DNA of 64,000 nt from CAZWCX01 sp964632945. Lineage in GTDB: Bacteria > Planctomycetota > MHYJ01 > WSZJ01 > CAZWCX01. Of this stretch, positions 1 to 8,232 are shown one piece after another; position 1 is the first letter of the stretch; every line of letters begins with the position of its first letter. The notes beneath the pieces were generated by a model. The model worked only from the letters and a program-made list of their open reading frames with translations, had not been told where the DNA came from and made no database searches. The stretch covers positions 16,822-80,821 of the forward strand of contig CAZWCX010000015.1 in NCBI GenBank assembly GCA_964632945.1, written 5' to 3'. A program made the translations under genes and the position numbers.

Positions 1-360
1 GATGCGCTTCGCAGCGCCGATCTGGTGGTGGTACCGAGCGCAACCTTGGAGGGCTTCTGCCTGTCGATGGCGGAGGCGCTGGCTTGCGGAGTGCCGGTGC
101 TGGCGACTCCCGTCGGCGGCATGGCGGAGGTGCTCTCCGGTTTCGACCGGCGCTGCCTGGCCGCCGGGACCGACGAGGCAGCGCTGGCGGCGGGGATCCG
201 TCACCTGCTGGGCGATGCCGAATTGCGTGCGGACCTTGGCCGGCGCGGGGCGGCGTTTGCGGTGGAAAGATTCGGCTGGCCCGGAGTGGCCGCCCGGCTC
301 GAGGACGAGGTCGGGCATGTCCTGGGATCCCGTCCGGGCACGGCGGCCGGATCCGCTTGA
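1..360 (+). CDS. Glycosyltransferase family 4 (GT-B), C-terminal part only
   Basis: The reading frame is open from the first base of the window and ends with TGA at 358-360, so only about 119 C-terminal residues are present. They form the nucleotide-sugar-binding half of a GT-B glycosyltransferase. A segment reading DLVVVPSATLEGF is followed by SMAEALACGVPVLAT and PVGGMAEV. This is the E-x7-E arrangement that contacts the donor sugar nucleotide in Glycos_transf_1 proteins. A helical tail with the usual alternation of hydrophobic and charged residues follows. The protein would act at the cytoplasmic face of the membrane on a glycan or lipid acceptor. Neither donor nor acceptor can be inferred from this part. 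No downstream gene is coupled to it; a promoter starts within 40 bases of its stop. Confidence 0.85.
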   Translation, partial: DALRSADLVVVPSATLEGFCLSMAEALACGVPVLATPVGGMAEVLSGFDRRCLAAGTDEAALAAGIRHLLGDAELRADLGRRGAAFAVERFGWPGVAARLEDEVGHVLGSRPGTAAGSA

Positions 361-398
361 GCCGTGGGTCGCCCTGCGGACCGATTTCCGGATTTGCA

Positions 399-428
399 TT
401 GTAATGGGGGGGGGGGTGGGCTTATAAT
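399..428 (+). promoter_or_regulatory. Sigma-70-type promoter with a G11 tract in its spacer
   Basis: A perfect -10 box TATAAT lies at 423-428 and a 4/6 -35 box TTGTAA at 399-404, with an 18-base spacer. The spacer contains eleven consecutive G residues at 406-416. Transcription would start near 435 and read through a leader of about 175 bases into the pseudopilin-like gene at 612. Slippage in the G tract would change the spacer length, so the promoter could be phase variable; that is inference. Confidence 0.5.
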
Positions 429-611
429 CATTCGCTTGCCTGGAGTGTGCGGAGTTTCCGGCGAGCGGCACGCGGGTCGGGCATGGGGATCCGGCCGCGG
501 GGCCGATCGCCGACTTCCGCGTGGTGCGCCTGGGATCTCGGGGTCGACGGGTGCCGTTCCGGGCTTTGTTGAACTCGGCAGAGCGGGGCAGACTCGAAAC
601 TGGAGGGATCC

Positions 612-3600
612 ATGCGATCGTCCATGTCGGGGGTGCGGATCGGGACGGGAACGAGCCGGGGGAGCCGGCGCGGGTATGTCCTGATCGTGTCGATGGGAAT
701 TCTCGGCCTGTTGGCGATGCTGGGCACGACGTTCGTCGTGATGGCCCGCTCGGAAGAGCAGGTGTCGATGGCCTACGTCGATCAGGTGCGGGCGCGCATG
801 ATCGCCTTTTCCGGGCTGGAGCATGCCGTCGGGGCGCTTTCGCGCATGGACCGCGTGCATCCCTGGTCCGGACACTTCTGGTTCGGCGGGGCCGCGCCCG
901 CGGTGCAGACTTCGGTCGGCACGATCGGCGTCCAGGCGATCGGCGACGGCCTGCTGCCGCTGGGCGATCCGGCGGGCGGCGTGATTGATGACGACTGGTT
1001 CTACGGGGAGTTGTTCAAGCGTCCGGTCACGGCTCCGCCGGGCGCGGGCGAGCGCCGCTACGGGCAGCCGATTCCCCAGCCGGGCCGGATGATCCTGAAC
1101 TCCACCATTCTGCCGGCGCTGCACCCGTCCCTGCCTTCGATGAACCCCGTCACGAAACTCCCCAACGTGGCCACCAACGCGGCCGGGCAGCCGTTCGGAT
1201 ACTCGAGCAACCGGGACTTGATCCGCGGCACGTACGTCAATGAGCCGGACAATCCCGGCGACTACTACATCCTCAAGATCGTGGATGCGGCGGGGCGCAT
1301 CTATGTCAACGACACGAACTCGGCCGGGCGCCTGACCCGCATGCTGAACACGTTGGGGACGGAGCTCGATCCGGACCTGACCGCCCCGGCCACGCTGGGG
1401 ACGATTTTCGCCGCCCTCCGCGGCGCGAACAATGCCCAGGGGTTCCCGAACGATCCGATCGACGACGAGAGCGAGTTCAAGACCCGCCTGCGCGCGTCGT
1501 ATCCGGCGCTGACCCAGGCGGACGCCGAGGCGGTCATGGATCGCATCCGGGACTTCGTGACCTTCCATGCCTGGGTGGACATGAACGTCCTCCGGGTACC
1601 GTTCTTGAATGCGGGCGTCTCTGCGGCCACTCCGGTCGAAGGACGCGCGCCGATCAACCTCAACACGGCGCCGCGCGAAGTCATGGTGGCGCTGTTCAAC
1701 GGTCTGGCCGGGCAGTACTACCAGCGCTCCACCGCCGGCATCACCACCATCCCGCTGACGATTACGCTCGTCGAGGCGCAGGCGCTGGCCGACCACTTCA
1801 TCAACTGCCGCTACTACTACGGGGGCGGGGGAACCGCGATCGGCTACCCGCACGTGGACTGGATGCACGTCTTCCAGGACACGGTCGACACCGCCGCCGG
1901 GCTGTCGCTCGAAAAGAAGGACATGATCAAGGCGGCGCTCAATCCCAATTCGACCGTCCGGAAGTGGAATCCGGATCTCATCCTGGTCGATCCGGACGTG
2001 ACCGGCCGCACCGATTTCACGCTCTTCGACAAGTCCGACTTGACCGCGATCAACGCGGAAGGGTGCTTCGGCTCGATGGGGTACTACGACGTCGAAGTGA
2101 TGGCGCAGATCATGAACAAGGACCGGGCCGTTCTGGCGCAGCACGTCATTCGTGCGGTGGTGAAGAACTACGACGTCCTCCGGCTCACGACCCAGGAGCA
2201 GTTCGAGCAGTTCCGGGTGTTCGATGCCGTACGGGAGGTGTCCCCCGCGTCCCTGGTGCCGCCGGCCAATCAGTACCTCGCTTCGACGCGCATCCTGGCC
2301 ATCACGACGCTGCCGGAGTATCCGCACAACCGGGATTACACGGCCAATCCGTCTCCCGCCGCCCCCTGGGGGGGCGCGGCGGCCAAGTACGACGGGCAAC
2401 TGATCCTGAACGGATGGGTCGACCATCGCGCCACGACTAACAGCATCATGGCCGGATACAACGACCGCACGTATGACGGGCGTACGCCCGCGGGGACCGT
2501 GGTCTCCAATCAGGCGACGTCGGTCATGCTGTCGCCGACGGCCGGGTTGCTGCCGGGGGTCGTCACGGATTACAACAGCCTCTTCCGGCAGACTCAGATG
2601 CACCCCATGGGCGTGTATTTCGACTACCAGACCCAGGGGGGAGACAAGTACATCGAATACCCGTCGAGTTCGCTTCCCAGCGCCGGAGAGGGGACGGTGG
2701 AGTTCTGGTTCAAGCCCATCGTCGACCTGGTCGGGACCTCGGGCTGGGAGAGCCGCTACATGTACCTCTGCGGCAATGCGTGGCGCATCGACGAGGACTA
2801 CTTCATCTGCCGCATTCGCGGGCGCCAGATCCAGGTCGTGATCAGCAAGGCCGACGGCAACCCGGCCAACAACGTCCTGCTTCTGCACGACCTGACCATG
2901 GGGACCGGCCCGAAGTCGTGGCTGCCGCACACCTGGCACCACGTGGAGTTCAACTGGAGCGGAACCGAGGGCAAGGCCCGTCTGTTCGTCGACGGCGATC
3001 TGCAGGCGGGAGGGTCCGCGGACCTGCCGCCGGGGTTCGATTTCAACCCCTCCGAAAACCGCGACACCCCGTACGGGGGCCTGGACGGCGATCTGCTGAT
3101 CGGCGCGAGCACGCTGCCGTCGTCCACGCACGACCCGTTGATCGCGTCCAATGAAGGCACCCTCGGCACGATCGACAACTTCTGCGTGCACCACAAGGTC
3201 CTGCACACCGGAAGTTTCCCGTCGCGATCCCGCTACCACGACATTACCTACCGGACCTACACCACCAACGACGGCAGCACGGACACGACGGGCAACCACG
3301 GCGTCTATCGGCGCAACCTGGAGGAGGTGCTGAACGCGACCGCCGGGGGGCGCACGGCGACGCTGATGACGCTGTCGTGCACGCACTTCCATCCGCCGCA
3401 CGAGCACAGCGCCGGCAGCCACGGCGGCGCGGGGTACGGCGCCGGTTCGGGCCCGGGCGGGGTGGCGCTCGGTCACGTCTCGATGGCGATCGAGCGCGAC
3501 GGCACGCAGTATCGGTTCATGTACGACAACTGCGCCGGCGTGCCGGTGCAGGAGGCGTTGAACAAGTGGCTGACCGTGCAGGGCGGGCAGTCGGTGCGGC

Positions 3601-3728
3601 TGGTCGTGAAACTCGAGCTCGCCGAGAACTCGCAGATCCCGCACAACGTCGGTCCGATCGTGGACGACATCACGTTGACCTACACGACCGGGACGAAATT
3701 GATCTATCTCTCGCAGCCGCTCGAGTGA
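612..3728 (+). CDS. GspK-like minor pseudopilin fused to a LamG-type domain
   Basis: The 1,038-residue product has a basic N terminus, then a prepilin-like junction and hydrophobic helix (RRGYVLIVSMGILGLL at about residue 19) followed by the amphipathic alpha-1 helix. This is the layout of type II secretion minor pseudopilins of the GspK family. Residues to about 450 resemble the GspK helical region. Typical GspK proteins have about 300-350 residues, so this one is tripled. About residues 660-865 look like a concanavalin/LamG jelly roll (EGTVEFWFKP, TWHHVEFNW, ARLFVDG, DNFCVHH). The start is ATG at 612, six bases after GGAGG. A hairpin terminator follows at 3754. It is probably exported and anchored by the N-terminal helix as part of a pseudopilus or surface fibre. 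The classic Glu5 of pseudopilins is absent, as in GspK. The ligand is unknown. Confidence 0.7.
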   Translation: MRSSMSGVRIGTGTSRGSRRGYVLIVSMGILGLLAMLGTTFVVMARSEEQVSMAYVDQVRARMIAFSGLEHAVGALSRMDRVHPWSGHFWFGGAAPAVQTSVGTIGVQAIGDGLLPLGDPAGGVIDDDWFYGELFKRPVTAPPGAGERRYGQPIPQPGRMILNSTILPALHPSLPSMNPVTKLPNVATNAAGQPFGYSSNRDLIRGTYVNEPDNPGDYYILKIVDAAGRIYVNDTNSAGRLTRMLNTLGTELDPDLTAPATLGTIFAALRGANNAQGFPNDPIDDESEFKTRLRASYPALTQADAEAVMDRIRDFVTFHAWVDMNVLRVPFLNAGVSAATPVEGRAPINLNTAPREVMVALFNGLAGQYYQRSTAGITTIPLTITLVEAQALADHFINCRYYYGGGGTAIGYPHVDWMHVFQDTVDTAAGLSLEKKDMIKAALNPNSTVRKWNPDLILVDPDVTGRTDFTLFDKSDLTAINAEGCFGSMGYYDVEVMAQIMNKDRAVLAQHVIRAVVKNYDVLRLTTQEQFEQFRVFDAVREVSPASLVPPANQYLASTRILAITTLPEYPHNRDYTANPSPAAPWGGAAAKYDGQLILNGWVDHRATTNSIMAGYNDRTYDGRTPAGTVVSNQATSVMLSPTAGLLPGVVTDYNSLFRQTQMHPMGVYFDYQTQGGDKYIEYPSSSLPSAGEGTVEFWFKPIVDLVGTSGWESRYMYLCGNAWRIDEDYFICRIRGRQIQVVISKADGNPANNVLLLHDLTMGTGPKSWLPHTWHHVEFNWSGTEGKARLFVDGDLQAGGSADLPPGFDFNPSENRDTPYGGLDGDLLIGASTLPSSTHDPLIASNEGTLGTIDNFCVHHKVLHTGSFPSRSRYHDITYRTYTTNDGSTDTTGNHGVYRRNLEEVLNATAGGRTATLMTLSCTHFHPPHEHSAGSHGGAGYGAGSGPGGVALGHVSMAIERDGTQYRFMYDNCAGVPVQEALNKWLTVQGGQSVRLVVKLELAENSQIPHNVGPIVDDITLTYTTGTKLIYLSQPLE

Positions 3729-3753
3729 CGCGCGGCGGAAGCCGATTGGGACG

Positions 3754-3783
3754 GGGGGGCGGGACGCGAGTCCCGCCCCCCTT
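3754..3783 (+). terminator. Hairpin terminator after the pseudopilin gene
   Basis: A perfect 12-bp GC stem (3754-3765 pairing with 3770-3781) is closed by a GCGA (GNRA) tetraloop and followed by TT and a mixed pyrimidine stretch. It begins 26 bases after the stop codon at 3728 and precedes the promoter of the next gene. Confidence 0.7.
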
Positions 3784-3793
3784 CGCATTTCGA

Positions 3794-3823
3794 TTGCCTG
3801 CCCTCTCCGGGCGCCCCTATAAT
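3794..3823 (+). promoter_or_regulatory. Sigma-70-type promoter for the CBS gene
   Basis: TTGCCT (3794-3799) and a perfect TATAAT (3818-3823) are separated by 18 bases and sit about 105 bases upstream of the ATG at 3930, directly after the terminator. Confidence 0.55.
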
Positions 3824-3929
3824 TCCACCCGTCCGGGCGTCCTCGAGCGGCGGTATCGCGGGGCGGCCGCGGGCCGGGGATGTCCCCCTTCTCCCCCTCC
3901 ACCGCCGGGACCTGCAGCGGAATCGGCGC

Positions 3930-5303
3930 ATGAAAGTCTATCCCTCGATCCTCGACACCATCGGCAACACGCCCCTGATCCGGCTCAACCGCGTGGTCAA
4001 GGGCCTCGCCTGCACCGTCCTGGCGAAGTGCGAATTCTTCAATCCCGGCGGGAGCGTGAAGGACCGCATCGGGATCACGATGATCCAGGCGGCGGAGAAG
4101 GACGGGCGCCTGAAGCCCGGCGGGACGATCATCGAGGGCACGTCCGGCAACACCGGCGTGGGGCTGGCGCTGGTCGCGATTCAGCGCGGCTACAAGGTGA
4201 TTTTCACGATCACCGACAAGCAGAGCCGCGAGAAGATCGATCTCCTCAAGGCGTTCGGCGCCGAGGTGATCGTCTGCCCGACGGCGGTCGCGCCGGAGGA
4301 TCCGCGCAGCTACTATTCCGTCGCCCGCAAGCTGGCGGCGGAGATCCCCAATTCCTTCTACCCCAACCAGTACGCCAACCCGGAGAATCCGCGCACCCAC
4401 TACATGACGACCGGACCGGAACTCTGGGAGGCGACCGACGGCAAGATCGACGTCTTCGTCGCCGGCATGGGGACCGGCGGCACGATCTCCGGGGTGGGCA
4501 AGTACCTCAAGGAGAAGAAGCCGTCCGTCAAGATCGTCGGCGCCGACCCGGTCGGCTCGCTCTACTACGATTTCTTCCACCACGGCAAGGTCGTGCAGGC
4601 GCACACGTACATGGTGGAAGGGATCGGCGAAGACATCTTTCCCACCACGATGGATTTCAAGGTGGTGGACGACGTGATCCAGGTCAACGACGGCGACTCG
4701 TTCCGGATGGCCCGCAAGCTCGCGCGCGAGGAGGGGATCTTCGCCGGCGGTTCGGGCGGGACGGCGCTCGCCGCCGCCTTGCGCTACGCGCGCGACCTGG
4801 ACCAGGACAAACTCGTGGTGGTGCTGCTTCCCGACACCGGCCAGCGCAACCTCGGCAAGGTGTTCAACGACGAGTGGATGCGCGAGAACCGGTTCCTCGA
4901 GCCGCCGATGCAGCTGTCCGCGGGCGAGATCCTGAAGCGGAAGCGCACTTCGATCGTGCGCCTGGTCACCGCCGACCCGGCGGAGAACGCGCATGCTTGC
5001 ATGATGCGGATGCAGGAACTGGAGATCAGCCAACTGCCGGTCTTCGAGTCGGGCAAGTGCATCGGCAGCCTGAGCGAGGACCGCCTGGTCGACCTGCTCA
5101 TGCTGGGCAAGAACCTGAAGGACCTGTACGCCCGCGAGGTCATGGGTCCGCCGTTCCCGGTGATCCCCGAGTCCGCGCGCCTCGAGCTCCTGCAACCGCT
5201 GCTCTCCAAGCAGACGCAGGCGGTGCTCGTCGAACTCGGTCCGGGCCGGTACGACATCCTGTCCCGATACGACCTTCTCCACGCGATCGCCCAGGAAGCG
5301 TAA
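3930..5303 (+). CDS. cbs: Cystathionine beta-synthase with C-terminal CBS domains
   Basis: The 457-residue PLP enzyme condenses serine and homocysteine to cystathionine, the first step of reverse transsulfuration. The PLP lysine is K44 in NPGGSVKDRIG. The phosphate-binding loop GTSGNTGVGLA and the glycine-rich GMGTGGTISG follow, and GGSGGTALAA lies in the C-terminal part of the catalytic domain. Residues from about 335 to 455 form a CBS-domain pair (TADPAENAHACMMRM, FESGKCIGSLSED), as in full-length bacterial and eukaryotic CBS and unlike CysK. No heme-binding N-terminal extension is seen. The next gene, 43 bases downstream, encodes the following enzyme of the pathway, so the pair is probably one operon. 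A CBS/CysK-like cysteine synthase with CBS domains is the alternative; the neighbour favours CBS. Confidence 0.9.
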   Translation: MKVYPSILDTIGNTPLIRLNRVVKGLACTVLAKCEFFNPGGSVKDRIGITMIQAAEKDGRLKPGGTIIEGTSGNTGVGLALVAIQRGYKVIFTITDKQSREKIDLLKAFGAEVIVCPTAVAPEDPRSYYSVARKLAAEIPNSFYPNQYANPENPRTHYMTTGPELWEATDGKIDVFVAGMGTGGTISGVGKYLKEKKPSVKIVGADPVGSLYYDFFHHGKVVQAHTYMVEGIGEDIFPTTMDFKVVDDVIQVNDGDSFRMARKLAREEGIFAGGSGGTALAAALRYARDLDQDKLVVVLLPDTGQRNLGKVFNDEWMRENRFLEPPMQLSAGEILKRKRTSIVRLVTADPAENAHACMMRMQELEISQLPVFESGKCIGSLSEDRLVDLLMLGKNLKDLYAREVMGPPFPVIPESARLELLQPLLSKQTQAVLVELGPGRYDILSRYDLLHAIAQEA

Positions 5304-5346
5304 ATCGACGGGCGATGCGTTTGGACGCGTCCAGAAAGGAAGGGCA

Positions 5347-6501
5347 ATGAGGTTCTCCACCCGGGCCATCCACGCGGGGCAGCCGCCGGATCCGTCGACC
5401 GGCGCGATCATGACGCCGATCTACCAGACCTCCACGTACGTGCAGGAGGCCCCCGCGAAGCACAAGGGATACGAATACGCGCGCACGGGGAACCCCACGC
5501 GGACGGCGCTGGAGGCGAACCTCGCCGCGCTCGAATCGGCGCGTTTCGGCGTCTGCTTCGCGAGCGGCTGCGCGGCGGCGAACACGGTGATGAACCTGCT
5601 GCGCGCGGGCGACCACGTCGTCGCCGGCGACGACCTGTACGGCGGCACGTACCGGCTCTTCACCAAGGTCTTCGAGAAGTACGGCCTGACCTTCACCTTC
5701 GTCAACACGTCGGACCTGGACGCCACCGCGCGGGCGTTCCGGCGCGAGACCCGCATGGTCTGGGTCGAAACGCCGAGCAATCCGCTCCTGCGCATCACCG
5801 ACCTCGCGGCGGTGGCGAAGCTGGCCCACGATCGCGGCGCGCTGGCGGTTGCGGACAACACCTTCGCGACCCCTTACCTGCAGCGCCCGATCGAACTCGG
5901 CTGCGACCTGGTCGTGCACAGCACCACCAAGTATCTGGGCGGCCATTCCGACGTCGTCGGCGGGGCGGTCCTGCTCAACGACGAGGAACTGCGCAAGCAG
6001 CTCGGATTCTACCAGAACGCGGTGGGAGCGGTGCCGGGACCGATGGACTGCTTCCTCACCCTGCGGGGCACGAAGACCCTGGCCGTGCGGATGGAGCGCC
6101 ATTGCGAGAATGCCGAGCGGATCGCGCGGCACCTGGCGGAGCACCCGATGGTTGCGTATGTGAACTACCCCGGCCACGACCGCCATCCCGGGCACGAGAT
6201 CGCCCGGCGCCAGATGGCGCGCTTCGGCGGGATGATCTCGTTCGAGCTCAAGGCCTCGCTCGAACAGTCGGTCCGGTTCGTGTCGTCGACCCGGGTGTTC
6301 TCGCTGGCGGAAAGCCTGGGCGGCGTCGAGTCGTTGATCGAGCACCCGGCGTCGATGACGCACGCGTCGATCCCGCGCGAGCTGCGCCAGAAGAGCGGAC
6401 TCGCCGACGGGTTGATCCGGCTTTCGGTCGGCATCGAAGACGTCGAGGACCTGATCGAGGACCTCGAACGGGGGTTCGCCGAAGCGAAGAAGACGTCTTG
6501 A
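5347..6501 (+). CDS. Cystathionine gamma-lyase / gamma-synthase (Cys/Met metabolism PLP enzyme)
   Basis: The 384-residue protein belongs to the trans-sulfuration PLP family. It shows STRAIHAGQPPDPSTGAI at the N terminus, YARTGNPTRTALE, the cofactor stacking region SGCAAANTVM, and the PLP lysine at K195 in HSTTKYLGGHSD. The C-terminal SLGGVESLIEHPASMTH is typical of gamma-lyases and gamma-synthases. The start ATG at 5347 follows GGAAGGG by a few bases. Directly after CBS it most likely cleaves cystathionine to cysteine, 2-oxobutyrate and ammonia. Sequence alone does not separate MetB from CGL reliably. Its TGA stop overlaps the TTG start of rsgA. Confidence 0.9.
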   Translation: MRFSTRAIHAGQPPDPSTGAIMTPIYQTSTYVQEAPAKHKGYEYARTGNPTRTALEANLAALESARFGVCFASGCAAANTVMNLLRAGDHVVAGDDLYGGTYRLFTKVFEKYGLTFTFVNTSDLDATARAFRRETRMVWVETPSNPLLRITDLAAVAKLAHDRGALAVADNTFATPYLQRPIELGCDLVVHSTTKYLGGHSDVVGGAVLLNDEELRKQLGFYQNAVGAVPGPMDCFLTLRGTKTLAVRMERHCENAERIARHLAEHPMVAYVNYPGHDRHPGHEIARRQMARFGGMISFELKASLEQSVRFVSSTRVFSLAESLGGVESLIEHPASMTHASIPRELRQKSGLADGLIRLSVGIEDVEDLIEDLERGFAEAKKTS

Positions 6502-7451
6502 CGAAATCCCGGCACGCGGAAGACGATCCCCCGCGGCGGGGGACCGTCGTCAAGTTGCAGGCCCAGCAGTTCGTGGTGCAGAGCGGAGAGGAGCGCTTCG
6601 CCTGCCTCCCGCGCGGGCGCATGAAGAAGGACCGCTCCGACCAGGTGCGCCTGATCGCCGTGGGGGACGAGGTCGAGTTTCGTCCGTCCGGCGCGGGGGA
6701 AGGGGCGATCGAGAAGGTGCTGCCGCGTCGCACCAAGATCGCCCGCCCGAGCGTGCGCCACGCCCACAAGGAACAGGTGATCGTCGCCAACGTGGACCTG
6801 ATCCTCGCCGTCCAGTCCGCGCGCGACCCCGAGTTGCACTTCGAGAACCTCGACCGCTGCCTGGCGATCGCCGAACACCACGGGATCCCGGAGCGCGTGG
6901 TGGTGATCAACAAGGCCGACCTCGCGACCGAGGACGACCGGAACGCCACGAAAATCGCCTACGGTCCGGCGGGATACGAGGTCCTGTTCACCTCCGCCCG
7001 CGACGGCGCCGGCCTGGAGGCGTTGCGCGCGCGCGTGGCGGGCCGCACGTCGGTCTTCCTCGGGCCCTCCGGCGCCGGCAAGTCGAGCCTGGTCAATGCC
7101 CTCCTTCCCGATGCGCATCTCAAGGTCGGGGAGGTCAGCGAGTACACCGGGGAGGGTCGTCACACCACGACCTGGGTCGAGATGCTGCCGCTGAGCGGCG
7201 GCGGGTTCGTGATCGACACGCCCGGGATGGAGGTGTTCGGGCTCCAGGGCGTGGAGAAGGTCGACCTGGGGCGGTTGTTCCCGGAACTCGCCGAGCGGCT
7301 GGGGGCCTGCCGATTCAACGACTGCCTGCACCAGACCGAGCCGCACTGCGCGGTCCGCGCCGCGGTCGAGGCGGGGGAGATCCCGCGCTCCCGCTACGAC
7401 AGCTACCGGAAGCTGCTCGACGAAATCCGTCCGCGGGAGTATCCCAAGTAA
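6498..7451 (+). CDS. rsgA: Small ribosomal subunit biogenesis GTPase RsgA
   Basis: This 317-residue circularly permuted GTPase matures the 30S subunit. An OB fold with basic residues spans about residues 12-85. The G motifs follow in permuted order: NKAD (G4), SARDG (G5), GPSGAGKSSLVN (Walker A/G1), GEGRHTTT (G2) and DTPGMEVFG (G3). The C-terminal zinc module CRFNDCLHQTEPHC has the family's Cys/His spacing. I chose TTG at 6498 because it overlaps the upstream stop as TTGA, suggesting coupling, and leaves room for the whole OB fold; no good ATG or GTG lies upstream of that fold. The link to the transsulfuration genes is probably only cotranscription. Confidence 0.9.
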   Translation: MTKSRHAEDDPPRRGTVVKLQAQQFVVQSGEERFACLPRGRMKKDRSDQVRLIAVGDEVEFRPSGAGEGAIEKVLPRRTKIARPSVRHAHKEQVIVANVDLILAVQSARDPELHFENLDRCLAIAEHHGIPERVVVINKADLATEDDRNATKIAYGPAGYEVLFTSARDGAGLEALRARVAGRTSVFLGPSGAGKSSLVNALLPDAHLKVGEVSEYTGEGRHTTTWVEMLPLSGGGFVIDTPGMEVFGLQGVEKVDLGRLFPELAERLGACRFNDCLHQTEPHCAVRAAVEAGEIPRSRYDSYRKLLDEIRPREYPK

Positions 7452-7454
7452 GGT

Positions 7455-8228
7455 TCAGGCGCCGCTGACGCGCCAGACGAGCACCCCGGCGGCCAGCGCC
7501 CAGCAGTACCAGGCGAACGGCTGGAGGCGGCGGGCGCGAACCACGCGGACGAGCGCCGCCAGGGCGGCGTAACTGACGGCGAAACAGACCACGCCGGCGA
7601 TCGCGAGGGGCGTCGCGGGGTTTTCGCCCTGCTCGAACAGCCGGGGCAGCTTGAGCGCCGACGCGCCCAGGATGACCGGGATCGCCATCAGGAAAGCGAA
7701 GCGAGTGGCCTCGTCGGGGCGCAGGCCGGCGAGCAGGCTCGCGCTGATGGTCATGCCGGATCGGGACAGACCCGGCAGGATCGCGGCCGCCTGCGCGAGC
7801 CCGATCGCGGTGGCGCGCCGCGGGCCGAGGGCATCGATCTCGCGGTCCTGCGCGCCCACGCGCTGCCCCCACCAGAGGGCCGTCCCCGTGGCGATCCACC
7901 CGAAGGCCACCGCCACCGGGTCGCTGAAGAGGCGCTCGACCACGTCTTCCAGCAGCATCCCCACCAGCCCCGCCGGGATCGTCGCCAACAGCAGGGGGAG
8001 CAGCCAGCTCCGTTTCTCCACCGCGATCCGCCACAGGTCGCGCCGGTAGTACACGATGACGGCGAGCGCCGAAGCGAAGTGCAGGTAGATGTTGAGCGCC
8101 AGATTCGACTCCGCGTCCTTCAGCCCGAACAACGTCTCGAGCAGGACCAGGTGGCCGGAACTGGAGACGGGGAGGAATTCGGTCAGCCCCTGGACGACGG
8201 CGAGCGTGAGCAGGAGTTCGAGGGTCAA
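7455..8228 (-). CDS. uppP: Undecaprenyl-diphosphatase UppP
   Basis: This 257-residue polytopic membrane protein recycles undecaprenyl diphosphate to the monophosphate carrier used for peptidoglycan and other surface glycans. The two signature regions are present: LTEFLPVSSSGHL near the N terminus and ILPGLSRSGMTIS near residue 165. About eight hydrophobic segments fit the BacA/UppP family, and the length is normal. The start is TTG at 8228, four bases below the stop of the upstream selenoprotein gene, so the two genes are cotranscribed and probably coupled. Its 3' end lies three bases from that of rsgA on the other strand. Confidence 0.93.
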   Translation of the reverse strand: MTLELLLTLAVVQGLTEFLPVSSSGHLVLLETLFGLKDAESNLALNIYLHFASALAVIVYYRRDLWRIAVEKRSWLLPLLLATIPAGLVGMLLEDVVERLFSDPVAVAFGWIATGTALWWGQRVGAQDREIDALGPRRATAIGLAQAAAILPGLSRSGMTISASLLAGLRPDEATRFAFLMAIPVILGASALKLPRLFEQGENPATPLAIAGVVCFAVSYAALAALVRVVRARRLQPFAWYCWALAAGVLVWRVSGA

Positions 8229-8232
8229 GGGG

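Noticed and set aside
201..5411. Very long minus-strand open frame (1,736 codons)
   Set aside because: It is antisense to the pseudopilin and CBS genes. High GC suppresses stop codons, and the translation is repetitive Arg/His/Val with no domains.
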